Assembly: GCA_963921825.1 (NCBI GenBank)
Contig: OY997589.1
Location: 52,818,546 to 52,882,545 of the forward strand
Source: Erodium maritimum
Lineage: Eukaryota > Streptophyta > Magnoliopsida > Geraniales > Geraniaceae
Direction of reading: 5' to 3'
Length of the DNA: 64,000 bases
Every line of letters begins with the position of its first letter. The stretch's first letter is position 1. A program made the position numbers and the translations under genes. The notes below the pieces were generated by a model. That model was given only the letters and a program-made list of their open reading frames with translations. It did not search any database and was not told the DNA's origin. This document shows positions 53,243 through 64,000 of the stretch, one piece after another.

Positions 53243-54207
53243 TTGGTTCTTTGTTCACAATTTTCATGGTTGACCTCACTTAAAGAACCTTAATATCAAT
53301 CTTCTTGGTTGCCTCAATGCTCACAAATAGGTTTTAAATAGTTGTATCAAACAAGGCCTTCATTAAGACCTCATTCACTTTGTTCTATACATAAATGGAG
53401 CCTTTCCTCTCCATTCGTCCATCTTGCACTTGCACGGTATTTATGAGCTTTGCCGAGTTCATGGTTGCCTCTTATGGTCCCAAAACGGTCTTCATAGCCT
53501 TAAGACTAAGATTATTTGGGTATTCCTTCATGATATGAGGTCCCTTACAAAAATAGTACTTCAAAGTTCAACGAAAAAAGTTAGAATTACCCGGATTAGA
53601 TGGCTTCTCTCCATTGAATTTGGGCTTGGACGCTTTGAAGTTTGTCCGTTTCTCCTCCTTACGAATGGGCTTCCCATTCTTGGCACATCTGTCTATTGCT
53701 TTGTCCTTCCTCGTGTAGTCGACCCGGGACTCGACAACACAGATATCCTTATACAAGGTATGAACATTGGCTCTACGCATCTCCGCTTGCACCCATCTAG
53801 CCAACCCGTCTTTGAACTGAAAGAGTGCCTCATTTCCTCCCAAAACCCGAGATTTCTAAGCTGACTTCTTGAAAGGCCTGAACATATACTATGTTATGCT
53901 CCCCCTCTAAGTCAACCTACAAAGCCTTCCCCTAACTTCGTCTTCACCATTTTCAGATCGAAGCTGTTGTAGGAATTCCTCTCAAGTGTCAATGTTGTCT
54001 TCCTCATAGGATTTAGCATCTCCAAACCTTCTACGCCACCAAAGAATATTAGTGTAAACAAGGTAAGAAGTAATGTATTTGTACTTATGTGTGCCATTGT
54101 TAATCCCCATGGCATCAAAATAGGTCTCCATGTTCCACAGAAGGCCGACCACCTCATTTTCAACACGACTTCTACCAAATGGCCACCCAAAACGTAATTT
54201 AAACAGT
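53243..54207 (-). pseudogene. decayed gypsy gag and protease-start remnant
   Basis: Read on minus from 54207: a gypsy gag capsid (MGINNGTHKYKYI-like in a shifted frame, a WWRRRF-like segment, NIDTWEEF-like), then the 91-residue frame 53568-53843 with FQFKDGLARWVQAEMRRANV and a Lys/Asn-rich tail, a zinc-knuckle-like YYFCKGPHIMKEYP and a protease start. Stops and frameshifts are many. Its continuation lies beyond copia D at 43930-44786. Confidence 0.65.
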
Positions 54208-55908
54208 CAACCTCCGGGCATGGTCATATGCCTCCAGTAATTCTAATATCGCTAAGTTCTCTGTTCCTACGACACTACTAAGTGTCACATGCTTTTCTCA
54301 TAACCGCTACAATCTCGTATCATGCTTTTCTAATATTTAAACAAATCTACTCAACCCACGACACCCCGGTGTCACATGCAAATCTACTATTAACTTTCCC
54401 TAATCAGGGCTGAGATCCGGCTACTTTTCCCTACCTCGTAAATAATTCCAAAAGCGCTCCAATAAACCTCGAAGCAATCCCAATCACTCGCCGAGCTTCC
54501 CTTTGCCTTGGTCCGCAGCACGATCTAAAAGAGCACAAATTCAAAGTACTTTTAAACTAGTACGAATAAACCGAAAATTAATAAACTTAACGCCCAAACG
54601 TAACCCCGACAATGTCGATCACTCCCAAACTTCCCAATTACTCGACATTGTCGATAAAGGACCCGTAAAGGCCCGATTCGCCCGACATGGCGAATCTGCC
54701 CGGGTTTTGTTAATTGCCTTCCGGGGCTCCAAAAGCCCCCGTTTTCGTTTCTACGGTCTTAGAATATTTCAAGGAACCCAACGCACTTGACGGAATTGAA
54801 TTCCGACTTCTAAGTCAATTAATTAACGTTTAAAGTTTCCAAAACCCGTTAATTACAACTTCTCCAATTTAATTCCAAATTTCGATTCGATTTAGGATAA
54901 ATGGTCCGGGGAACGTTTTAAACCTCTCGAACATTAAAACTGAGCACCCGAGTACGTGGGCCCCACCCAGCCCATTGGGCCGAGAGCCCTAGGGTTTCCA
55001 AGGGGCTCGGCCACCATGGTGGTGGCCGGCCCTAGGTCCGGCCAGCCACCTCCAATGGTGGCCGGAGCTCATCCCGAGCTCTCGGTCGCCGGAAAATGTT
55101 CAAAAACACCTCCAACAAACCCCCAAACTCACTACAACCCTAACTCATAGTTTATAACCAAACCCTAGCTTTTGAAAAATAAACGAAACGACGATCAGTT
55201 TAGGTCTTACCGACGAGGAAGACGAGGGGAAGAGGTTTGCTCTTTGCTTTGAATCGATCTAATGGTTGAATAATCTCCCAACCCTATCTTTCAATTCTTC
55301 TCTCTTCTTCTCCTTCTTCTTCTCTCTCTAACTCTCTTCTTCTCTCTTCTCTTTCTAATTAAAACAACTAACAACTAACTAAATTCTATTTTTTTTTCTC
55401 TTTAAAACCCCAAGTTCGGCCACCCCTTCTCCTCCACACCTTTTCCCCCCAAAACTAACACCACCACAATTAGGACAAGTGTCAAGGTGGGTCCCACACC
55501 TTTTGGAAAATATCTAGTTGATATTATCCAATCACATTTGCGAAAAACGGACGTTTCAGGCCCCGAACGGGCACTTTTCCCAAGAAATTTTGAAACTTGA
55601 CGGGCTACAAGGAAACGGCTCAACTAAGACCGTTGCGACGAGGGCTAAGCTTTTTGGATCTAAAACGGTCCTCGGATGGACCAAAACGTCGCTCGGTTGA
55701 CTTTTCTAGCGAAAAGTCAACATTTCCCAAAAAGATCAGAAAGTTGCCCTGAGTCCCCCAGAACTCATTTTAGTCGATAACGGGGTCAAATTAAGTCCGG
55801 TATGACCCTTGGGGTCAATTCAGGTTAAGTTAAGTGTCTGTCTTAAAAAATTTAAATTTTCCTGTTTTTCGCAAGTTTGACTGACGTTGACCAAAAGTGG
55901 TTATTACA
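54208..55908 (-). repeat. truncated gypsy LTR (minus)
   Basis: About 1700 bp equivalent to the first half (in element orientation) of the LTR family, from the TGTAATAACCACTTTTGG end at 55908 down to AACCTCCGGGCATGGTCATA at 54208, where it stops against the gypsy gag remnant. The other end is missing and no target duplication can be seen. Closest to the 58450-61729 LTR. Confidence 0.88.
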
Positions 55909-56175
55909 GATAATCTTCAAATCAGACATTCTTTGTTCTCCGAACTGTTGCTCTAAAACCACTTGTCACGGGACCAAATTCTCCAATGGAATCCGTGCTC
56001 TTTCCTAAGATTAACAAGCCTTGTGATTAGCCAAAGAACCTGCAGAAGCACAAACACAAAACGAGCACAACGAGAACCAAAGAAATATAGAAGAAAAGAT
56101 TGCTCAAATGAGAGATTTTTGCATACAATTGATGAAATGAAAACTGAATACAAATAAGAGTCTTAGGCACTTTTT
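55909..56175 (-). other. possible old copia LTR end with primer-binding-site-like sequence
   Basis: On minus, TTGGTCCCGTGACAAGTGGT, then TTTAGAGCAACAG, resembles an LTR end followed by a degenerate initiator-Met primer site (TGGTTTTAGAGC for TGGTATCAGAGC). The upstream part is leader-like. No other copy is in the window to confirm it. Confidence 0.3.
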
Positions 56176-56764
56176 ATACTAGGGAAAAGATCAGTTTAGT
56201 ACCCTTAACTATACATTATTATCACACAAGGTACCTTAACTATAAAATTAGCTAAAAAGTTACCCTACCTGTCAAAAAATAACACGCTAGTCTTTTCCAT
56301 CCGTTTTTGGATGGTAAATCGTTACATTTGCAGTGCACATGCCTATATTTTCTAAAAATGAAAAAAATGCCCGTAAATGTTTAATCCCTATTTTACCCTC
56401 CCCCTCCCCCTCTCTCCAAATTCTCTCCCAAAAGCCTTAGACATTCCATAGCGGAGGCTTTTTAACATCGAATCGGGCGTCGAATCGGCTCAAAAAGCCC
56501 AAAATTTGGGTCTAATCATATTTTGTTTGTCGATTCTCCGTCTAAGGGGGGAGAGAGAGAAAAGACCGTCGATAGATTCGTCGAAAACTCAATCGGGTCT
56601 AATGGCATGATTCTCCTATGGAGAATCTCCACGTGGCATCCAATAAATTAAGAATATATTAAATTTCCTTAATAAATTTCCTTAGTAAATAACTTTCCTT
56701 AATAAGTTTCTTTAATAAATAAATTTCTTTAATAATGGATTCTATAATTTTCTTAATAAATTAG
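56176..56764. other. AT-rich and CT-rich region, no gene seen
   Basis: Contains a stretch typical of small dispersed repeats (TTAGTACCCTTAACTATACA near 56200), a C-rich tract near 56400, and a run of TTTCCTTAATAAAT variants at about 56665-56760. No coding region or element boundary was established. Confidence 0.4.
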
Positions 56765-58050
56765 TGTTAATTACATTCACCTACCACGAACTATACACGT
56801 TTAACGGATACATACCCCAAATAACGTATACATACCTTAAACTAACAGTTGTAACAACATCCCCCATTCCATCTATTTTTCTGTCCATTTACCGTTCATT
56901 TTTCCAAAATTCCAAAACTACCAATAGTGTTACAATCCTAAAACCAAATCCAACCTTAAATATCTCTCCAACCCTAAATATAACCCTAAAAATGGATGGA
57001 AGGGGGGATAATGTTATAAACTGTTAGTTCAGGGTATGTATTCGTTACGAAATAACTTTGGGGTATTATCCGTTAAATGTGTATAGCACGGTAGGGGTGT
57101 AACCGGACCGGATACCCGGTCCGTAGTCCATTAAAATGTCCGGTCCGGATCATCCGGTTCTCAAATATTGATGTCCATAACCAGTCCGAATTAAGTCTAA
57201 AATTCCAGATTTTTTAGCTTCCGGATTCGGATCGGTCCGGACTGGATCCAGATTTTATCCGGACCATAATGGGCTCACTGTTTTGAGCCCATTTTCCAAT
57301 GCAGTTACAGGTTTTACAAGATACTATCATCCAATTGCTACCTAATTCTTATACTAGTATATTTCAGTTATCATATCAACATTGAAAATTTACATACATC
57401 TAGACAATGTTATTTTATTACATTTAAAATTAAAATACAATTATAAAAATATCAGTAGACATCCATTTCTTCTCATCTAACATTCAGAATACCTTCATCT
57501 ACATGTCAAAAAATCAAAGTTGCAGAGAGGAGAACTTACTCCGATCTCTCCTCAGTACGAAGTCCTTTGTGTGGCTCATGTTCGTGACCTCTCTAGGGTT
57601 TGGACATGGATCCTATTTGTGAGATAGTAGAGAGGAAATTGGGGAAATATAAATAATAAGGAGATGGAGCGAGAGAAAAGGGAAAAGTATCCATAGAAAA
57701 TCGGCGAAGAAGATTGGGGAAACGAAGAGGCACGTAAGGTTTAAGGATTGACCATTCCACGATTTTAGTTTGTACGAATGGACTTGATGCAGTTGTGGGG
57801 TTTCATCAGTATAGATGGGACTGCTCTTGAATTGGACCGGTCCGGATTTTATCCGGAATCCGGCGGATTTCAAGTAATGGATCTGTATCCGGATCCGTAT
57901 CATCCGGATATCCGAATTTCGGACCGGATTTTGTCCGATTATATCCGGGTCGGATAATTTCCGGACCGGATTTGTCCGGATTCGGTTATTTTTCCGGATT
58001 TCGGATTTTTCGACACACCCCTATAGCACGGGGTACGTTATTTAATGTAG
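56765..58050. mobile_element. long-TIR MITE interrupted by a hAT-type element
   Basis: The left arm has TATACACGTTTAACGGATAC, ATACCCCAAATAACGTATAC and AACTAACAGTT. The right arm (57000-57091 and 58032-58050) has the reverse complements (AACTGTTAGTTCAGGGTATG, TTTGGGGTATTATCCGTTAA, ATGTGTATAGCACGG). The arms are about 100 bp. Terminal positions are approximate. About 350 bp without the inserted hAT element. Confidence 0.75.
57092..58023. mobile_element. non-autonomous hAT-type element with 8-bp target duplication
   Basis: A 932-bp element. The ends TAGGGGTGT and ACACCCCTA form a terminal inverted repeat, flanked by TAGCACGG at 57084-57091 and 58024-58031. The 8-bp duplication and this end type fit the hAT superfamily. 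Both subterminal 200-bp regions are crowded with CCGGAT/ATCCGG units, probably transposase binding sites. The middle has no transposase. Confidence 0.92.
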
Positions 58051-58449
58051 TCATAATCCAATAATTTATAATTTCATATTACCTAATTAAGATTATATTA
58101 ATTTCTGATTTATAATTTAATATTTCCTAATTAATATAAGATAATTTTGTATTTATTAATTTAAGAATAAGATTACTTAATTAATATTACAATTTATATG
58201 TTTAAATTAATGAATGTTACAATCCATATGTTTAAGATTATTTGTTTAACTTTATATTATTTTACTTATAATAATAAATAAATATAACCTTCGTTTTTTG
58301 TTTTATTAATATTAAGCGTTTTGAGGCGACGTTTTTGTAGTGTTTACCATGCGGTAGGCTTTGGTCGTTGGTGAGTTTTATTCGTTCTTGGAGACAATAA
58401 TATGTTTCCATCGTCTTTCGTTGTTTTTGTCATTGTTTTTAGTTATATA
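58051..58449. other. AT-rich region, nothing recognised
   Basis: Very AT-rich (58060-58300) with short TTAATATTAA-type runs, then about 130 bases of mixed sequence up to the LTR. No feature is supported. Confidence 0.4.
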
Positions 58450-59059
58450 TGTCACGCCCCAATTTCAGTAAATCGAACTCGGGACGCGAACGTTTTAAAA
58501 ACATAAAAACACTTGAAACCTGGTTTCATTAAATCACTTAAAAAGCCAATTTAGTTCAACAAAATATTAATTACAGTTTAAAAACACGTCCCAACAAGTG
58601 GACAAAAGTACACGGTATCCATCACTAGACTCAAAATACAAAACCCGGACTCCGCTCCTAGCTCCACAAGCTTCGAGAGCTCACCTAGTCCGTCCCACGA
58701 ACAGTACCTGTAGGAAAAGCAGCTAGGGGTGAGCGTTCGCTCACCACCACGGATAACAGACTGACTACGGCATAATTAGCAGAAAAGCCAGTAACACTAA
58801 AACCAAACCCAACACCCGGACTACAGTCCCCAACTCAAGTACCTAACTGACCCACAACCCGTTACTTTCCTCGACAGACTCAACGCTCGATAAAGTAATG
58901 TAGACCCGACACAACTATCGACGACCTCCTCCAAGGACACGACAGAAAGACTACACAACGCCAAACAAGATCACAAAGGATCGCACACCAGCTGCTCAGT
59001 AACCAATCTCAATTAGGTCAGGGTTCGACCTATCGCAATTCCTCGACACGAAGTCGGAT

Positions 59060-59415
59060 CAGGCTGTCGACCTTTCAAACTCGCAATTCATCGACACTAA
59101 GTCGGATCAAGCTGTCGACCTTTCGAACTCGCAATTCATCGACACTAAGTCGGATCAGGCTGTCGACCTTTAGAACTCGCAATTCATCGACACTAAGTCG
59201 GATCAGGCTGTCGACCTTTAGAACTCGCAATTCATCGACACTAAGTCGGATCAGGCTGTCGACCTTTAGAACTCGCAATTCATCGACACTAAGTCGGATC
59301 AGGCTGTCGACCTTTAGAACTCGCAATTCATCGACACTAAGTCGGATCAGGCTGTCGACCTTTAGAACTCGCAATTCATCGACACTAAGTCGGATCAGGC
59401 TGTCGACCTTTAGAA
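59060..59415 (-). repeat. 48-bp minisatellite in the solo LTR
   Basis: About seven units of CGCAATTCATCGACACTAAG, TCGGATCAGGCTGTCGACCT and TTAGAACT, nearly identical. A 99-residue minus-strand frame is only this repeat translated (16 residues per unit). Confidence 0.92.
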
Positions 59416-59449
59416 CTCACAACTTCAGGTAACCACAATCACAATCACA

Positions 59450-60000
59450 GGCAAGTTCAATCACACAGGCGCTCAAGGCCACTCAAGACACCTCAACAGT
59501 CAAGACTCGGGTTCAACAACCCCACGGGCACTCACTGCCACTCAAGACACACCAACGGTCAAGACTCTGGTTCAACAACCCCACGACACTCACTGCCACT
59601 CAAGACACACCAACGGTCAAGACTCGGGTTCAACAACCCCACGACACTCACTGCCACTCAAGACATACCAACGGTCAAGACTCGGGTTCAACAACCCCAC
59701 GGCACTCACGGCCACCCCAAAACATCAACAGTAAGACACGAGCACTCATGGGCACCCAAGACACCAATTTAAATACACGGGCTCTCATGGCCACCCAAGA
59801 CACCAACAATTAAATACGGGCTCTCATGGCCACCCAACTCAACAATAAATAACACGGGCTCTCAAGGCCACCCAAACTCAACAATAAATAACGCGGGCTC
59901 TCAAGGCCACCCAAACTCAACAATAAATAATGCGGGCTCTCAAGGCCACCCAAACTCAACAATAGTAACGCACAACAACCTCCGGCATACTCGATGCCTC
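59450..60000 (-). repeat. diverged 57- to 60-bp repeats in the solo LTR
   Basis: Units of GGTTCAACAACCCCACGGCA, CTCACTGCCACTCAAGACAC and ACCAACGGTCAAGACTC, then shorter GGGCTCTCAAGGCCACCCAA units. They are the reverse-strand equivalents of the arrays at 7480-7760 and 22320-22990. Confidence 0.85.
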
Positions 60001-61738
60001 CAACAGTCCTAAGATCACTAGTTTCACAAACAACCTCCGGGCATGGTCATATGCCTCCAGTAATTCAATTATCGCTAAGTTCTCTGTTCCTACGACACTA
60101 CTAAGTGTCACATGCTTTTCTCATAAACGCTACAATCCCGTATCATGCTTTTCTAATATTCGCTACATTCCCGTATCATGCTTTTCTAATATTTAAATAA
60201 AACTACTCAACCCACGACACCCCGGTGTCACATGCAATTCTACTGTTAACTTTCCCCAGTCAGGGCCGAGATCCGGCTACTTTTCCCTACCTCGTGCGTG
60301 TTCTCCAAAAGTGCCCAAATAAGCCCCGGCGTGATCTCAGTCACTCGCCTAGCTTCCCTTTGCCTCGATCCGCAGCACGATCTAAAAGAACACAATTTTA
60401 AGGCACCTTTAAACTCGCAGGAATAAACTGAAATTCGATAAACTTAACGCCCAAACGTAACCCCGACAATGTCGATCACTCCCAAACTTCCCGATTACTC
60501 GACATTGTCGATAAAGGACCCGTAAAGGCCCGATTCGCCCGACATGGCGAATCTGCCCGGGTTTTGGAAATGCCCTTCCGGGGCTCCAAAAATTCCCGTT
60601 TTCGTTTCTACGGTCTTAGAATAATTCAAGGGTCCCAATGCACTTGACGGAATCGAATTCCGACTTCCGAGTCATTTAATTGACGTTTAAAGTTTAAACC
60701 CGAAATTCCAACTTTCACAATTTAATTCCAAATTCCGATCCGGGTGTGGATTAACTACTTGGGGATCGTCCTAAACCACCCGAACACGAAAACCTGATAC
60801 TCGGGCACGTGGGCCCCACCCGGCCACAATTAGGAAAATTTCCTTTTCGCCCCAAAACGTTCCTACCGAACCCCAAACCTCAACCATTCATCTTTAAACC
60901 AAACTTAAACAGAACCCAACCTTAATCAAACCGTTTAAACTCAAACCCTAAAATTCAAACGTTCCAAAATGAAAATCGGTTAGGTTCTTACCGTAGAGGA
61001 AGACGATGTGAGCTCGAATCTACTATCGTTGAGACAAACCCATGGCTCGATGCTCGTGAATAGTGACCACAAACCCCAACTCCTTCTCTTTTCTCTCTTC
61101 TTCTCCTTCTCCTTCTCTCTCTAAAAACTAACTCTCTTTTTCCATTTTCTTTTCCCTTTTTACAATGTATGGACGTGTACTCCTTCCTTTTTGTTTTATT
61201 TAAAAAAAAACATCAAACTAATACTTAATTACAAACTAACACCTAAAGTAGTCTTCCTTGTCTTGTCCCACACCTAACACCACCACTTGCTTGACAAGTG
61301 GCAAGGTGGGTCCCACACCTTTTTGGAATAATATCTAGAAGATATTTTCCAATCAGATTCGCGAAAATCGGACGTTTCGGGCCCCGAACGGGCACTTTTT
61401 CCAAGAAATTACGAAACTTCGCGGGCTACAAGGAAAAGGCCCACCTAAGACCGCTGCGACGACGGCTAAGCTTTTTGGATCCAAAACGGGCCTCGAACGG
61501 ACCAAAACGTCGCTCGGTTGACTTTTCCAGCGAAAAGTCAACATTTCCCAAATTGATCAGAAAGTTGCCTTGAGTCCCCCGGAACTCACTTTGGTCAATA
61601 ACGGGGTCAACTTAAGTCCGGTATGACCCTCGGGGTCCAATTCCGGTTCAATTCAGTGTCTGCTCAAATTTTTTAAATTTTCCTGTTTTTCGCAGGTTTG
61701 ACTAGCGTTGACCGGGAGTGCTTATTACAATATATATA

Positions 61739-61976
61739 GGGGAACAATCAAGTACAAACCCTATTTCGGGTCAGAACGTAGAACTAATCTGGGTCATTGA
61801 TTATCCAGATCGGATGGCCACCAAAATTCAGGGGGGGTGATTGATTACGAAATCAATTACAAGATATGCATTAATTAAAAAGATATTAAAAGATATGCAC
61901 TAAATCTGGGCCATTAATTCTACGATCCAAGGGCCCAGATTGATAGTTCTACGTTCTGACGAAAGATACAAGTTTG
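61739..61976. mobile_element. MITE, type III, copy with both ends
   Basis: About 238 bp. Left end GGGGAACAATCAAGTACAAA, then GGTCAGAACGTAGAACTAAT. Right end ATAGTTCTACGTTCTGACGA, then AAGATACAAG. It is therefore a palindromic element with arms of about 60 bp, bounded by TA tracts. Confidence 0.82.
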
Positions 61977-61984
61977 TATATATA

Positions 61985-62148
61985 GGATAACAATCAGGTA
62001 CAAACTTGTATCTTTCGTCAGAATGTAGAACTATCAATCTGGGCCCTTGGATCGTAGAATTAATGGCCCAGATTTAATGCATATCTATCTTTTAATATAT
62101 ATATATATATATATATACTAAAAGATCGATATACATTAAATCTGGGCC
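61985..62148. mobile_element. MITE, type III, inverted and split by a TA tract
   Basis: Starts GGATAACAATCAGGTACAAA and is the inverted copy of the right half of 61739-61976 (CTATCAATCTGGGCCCTTGG). After the TA tract 62094-62117 it continues with the mirror of its own inner part (AAATCTGGGCC), making a hairpin centred on the TA tract. Confidence 0.72.
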
Positions 62149-62166
62149 TATATATATATATATATA

Positions 62167-62499
62167 GGATTGGTATCAGGTACAAACCCCCCCTTATTGT
62201 GCAAACTACGAACCCATGAGAGCCACAGGATCCCCCCAAAGTGATGTCAGTAGAGCGCACCAGATGTTGACACGTGGACAAAATATATATAAAACACCGC
62301 ACCTTATTGTGCAAACTACGAACTCACCAGGCGCTGACACGTGGCGCGCAGAGTGCTAATAGTTTGGGCACACAGTGCTAATAGTCCCAAACTATTAGCA
62401 CCGTGCTGCGCAAACTATTAGCACTAAACGTGCCACGTGTCAGCAGCTGGTGAGTTCGTAGTTTGCACAATAAGGGTGGTTTTTACTGGATAGCTACCC
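62167..62499. mobile_element. foldback MITE, type I, copy 4
   Basis: 333 bp. Left GGATTGGTATCAGGTACAAA, then CTTATTGTGCAAACTACGAA. Right GTTCGTAGTTTGCACAATAA, then TTACTGGATAGCTACCC. The centre has GTGCTAATAGTTTGG-type inverted pairs. It is flanked by TA tracts 62149-62166 and 62500-62513. The most complete type I member. Confidence 0.88.
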
Positions 62500-62513
62500 T
62501 ATATATATATATA

Positions 62514-62768
62514 AGATAGCTTTCAGGTACAAATTTCCTTAAAATACAAACTGTGAGAACCATGTAAATCTGTGGAAATAAAATGTAATTACAAATTATT
62601 TATGTAGATTTACATTTCCGATTTACATTTACGTTAGACTATCCTATTTTTGATTTACATAAACAAAATATAATATCTCTAAAATAAAATGTAATTACAT
62701 TTTTTTTCCCGCAGATTTACATGATGTTCGCATATTTGTATCCTAAGAGTGGTGTGTACCTGAAAGCT
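62514..62768. mobile_element. MITE, type VI
   Basis: About 255 bp. Left AGATAGCTTTCAGGTACAAA, right (reversed) AGCTTTCAGGTACACACCAC, with inner ATGTAAATCTG/CAGATTTACAT and AAAATGTAATTACA pairs. Bounded by TA tracts. Confidence 0.8.
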
Positions 62769-62790
62769 TATATATATATATATATATATA

Positions 62791-63694
62791 GGATAACATT
62801 CAGGTACGAATTGGCCAATTTTGTACGAAATACGACTCAATCCCAGCCTTGGAATCGCAAATTGCATGACCTTTTTTTTTCTTTCTTTTTTCACCAAGTT
62901 TCTTATTTTGATCTTTCCCTCTTCGTTTCAACTCCGATTTAATTTTTTCTTGCGCCAAAAACTTTCTTTTTTCAAGATCTATCTATCAAGTAGCATATTG
63001 AATATGTTTTGAAGCAAAAAAGAACATGTACAAGCAAAAACAAAAATTGTTAACCGTGCACTAATGTATGTTTTTGCAACTTCATTTGTATGAATAAGCT
63101 AATCTTAATGTATGTTTTGTATGTATGTTTTCATAAATGCATGTTTTTTAATTTTCAGTTAACGCTGAACTTAATGTATGTTTATACAATTTTAAATGTA
63201 TGTTCTTGGCATTTTCATTTGTATGTGTAAGCCAACCTTAGTGCATGTTGTTTCAGTTGTATGTATACGCTAAACTTAATGTATGTTCTTACTATTTTCA
63301 TTTGTATGTGTATGTATGTTTTGTACGTGTAAGCTAATAAATTAAGATTAGCTAAAACATACATTAAGATTAGCTTATTCATACAAATTTAGTTGCAAGA
63401 ACATACAATAGTACACGGTTAACGATTTGTGTTTTTGCTTGTACATGTTTTTTTTGTTTCAAAACATATTCAATATGGTACTTGATAGATAGATCTTGAA
63501 AAAAGAAAGTTTTGGCGCAAGAAAAAATTAAATCGGAGTTGAAACGAAGCGGGAAAGATCAAAATAAGAAACTTGGTGAAAAAAAAGAAAAAAAAAAGGT
63601 CATGCGAAAATCGCAGCCCTTGGGCAATTTGCGATTCCAAAGTTGGGATTAAGTCGTATTTCGTATTTAAAGATTGAGTAGTACCTGAAAGCTC

Positions 63695-63697
<3 letters not shown>
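62791..63697. mobile_element. foldback MITE, type II, copy 2
   Basis: 907 bp, collinear with 38211-39108 over its full length with few differences. Left GGATAACATTCAGGTACGAA, right (reversed) GGGGAGCTTTCAGGTACTAC. The arms are about 300 bp and the centre has AATGTATGTT units. TA tracts lie on both sides (62769-62790, 63698-63739). Confidence 0.9.

Positions 63698-63739
<42 letters not shown>
63698..63739. repeat. TA microsatellite (42 bp)
   Basis: A pure TA tract between two MITEs. Similar tracts at 38186-38210, 43411-43445, 43628-43669, 62094-62117, 62149-62166, 62500-62513 and 62769-62790 also sit exactly at MITE borders. Confidence 0.95.
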
Positions 63740-63743
<4 letters not shown>

Positions 63744-64000
63744 CACTATCTAATAAAAACCAATGATTTAATAGAAACTAAGGACTAATTGTGGCCATAA
63801 GATTAGAATAAGTGAATGGATGAGATTACAACATCTCATTAATGGTATATGTGTAAATAAAAATAACTTTAAATATATTTTAGACATTTTAAATGGAAGT
63901 ATTGAATCTGATTTTTTTACTGTATGGTTACTGTAGCGTTACTGTAGCATTAAAATTGTTTCATTTGGTTGAACTGAATGTATCATTTGCTCAGTTCTTC
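63740..64000 (+). mobile_element. MITE, type VII, left part (runs off the window)
   Basis: Starts GAGACACTATCTAATAAAAA after a long TA tract. The first 50 bases match, reversed, the remnant at 8611-8661. The rest is AT-rich with no gene. The right end lies outside the window. Confidence 0.6.

Larger units (their letters stand above)
58450..61729 (-). mobile_element. solo gypsy LTR (minus) with target duplication ATATA
   Basis: A 3280-bp LTR from the TGTAATAAGCACTCCCGG end (61729) down to TGTCACGCCCC at 58450. ATATA flanks it on both sides (58445-58449, 61730-61734). It has no internal region. It was inserted beside or within a TA tract that borders the MITE at 61739. Confidence 0.93.

Noticed and set aside
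59075..59374. 99-residue frame made of 16-residue repeats
   Set aside because: Translation of the 48-bp minisatellite in a solo LTR. No independent coding evidence.
61298..61573. 91-residue frame in the 58450 LTR, also seen at 20492-20767
   Set aside because: The LTR start region is conserved in all family members. No protein motif.
1..64000. Host gene, tRNA or rRNA
   Set aside because: I looked for motif-bearing frames and tRNA-like structures outside the elements and found none I could support. A tRNA scan and a protein search would be needed to exclude small ones.

Overview
This is a stretch of plant nuclear DNA, most likely from a eudicot, made almost entirely of transposable elements. 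I found no convincing host gene, rRNA or tRNA. The plant assignment rests on Ty1/copia elements primed by initiator tRNA-Met, a chromodomain-type Ty3/gypsy (Tekay/Del-like) with very long LTRs, a FAR1-type Mutator-like element (MULE) carrying an ULP1-like peptidase gene, PIF/Harbinger and hAT elements, and intron-containing genes. The species cannot be read from the window.

Layout. 1-4145: 3' part of copia copy A, inserted into the integrase of a gypsy element (4146-8610, with 3' LTR 5390-8610). 8611-8661: remnant of a small (TA)n-bounded element. 8662-24685: a multi-gene MULE. It holds an ULP1-like peptidase gene (+), an acidic Asp/Glu-rich ORF (+), two small charged coiled-coil-type ORFs (-) and a FAR1-type transposase (-). 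Solo gypsy LTRs interrupt it at 13316-16100 and 20474-23996, and an LTR at 24686-27353 that has no target duplication truncates it. 27354-31536: unassigned DNA, perhaps an old minus-strand LTR, split by a PIF/Harbinger element (28725-31011) that has ORF1 but no transposase. 31537-36487: copia fragment B (-), interrupted by copia C (+). 36488-43627: a chain of foldback MITEs, each bounded by (TA)n; one is split by a solo LTR (39416-43200). 43930-44786 plus 53243-54207: a decayed gypsy split by a complete copia element D (44792-53237). 54208-55908: LTR fragment. 56765-58050: long-TIR MITE interrupted by a hAT-type element (57092-58023). 58450-61729: solo LTR. 61739-64000: a second (TA)n-bounded MITE chain.

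How the parts relate. Target duplications fix many boundaries: AGGGA, AAGCA, AGCAC and ATATA for solo LTRs, TGGGA for copia D, TAA for PIF, and TAGCACGG for hAT. Copia D has two LTRs that look identical, so it inserted recently. Yet its pol lacks the catalytic aspartate box of reverse transcriptase and has an Asp-to-Asn change in integrase. Copy A has the same lesions, which points to a defective family moved by enzymes supplied from elsewhere. The MULE and the MITE chains share a terminal motif (ATCAGGTACRAACC next to (TA)n), and one MITE (36803-37096) also carries the MULE's TTTGAGAATA-type spacer repeats. The MULE lineage is therefore a candidate source of mobility for at least some of these MITEs.
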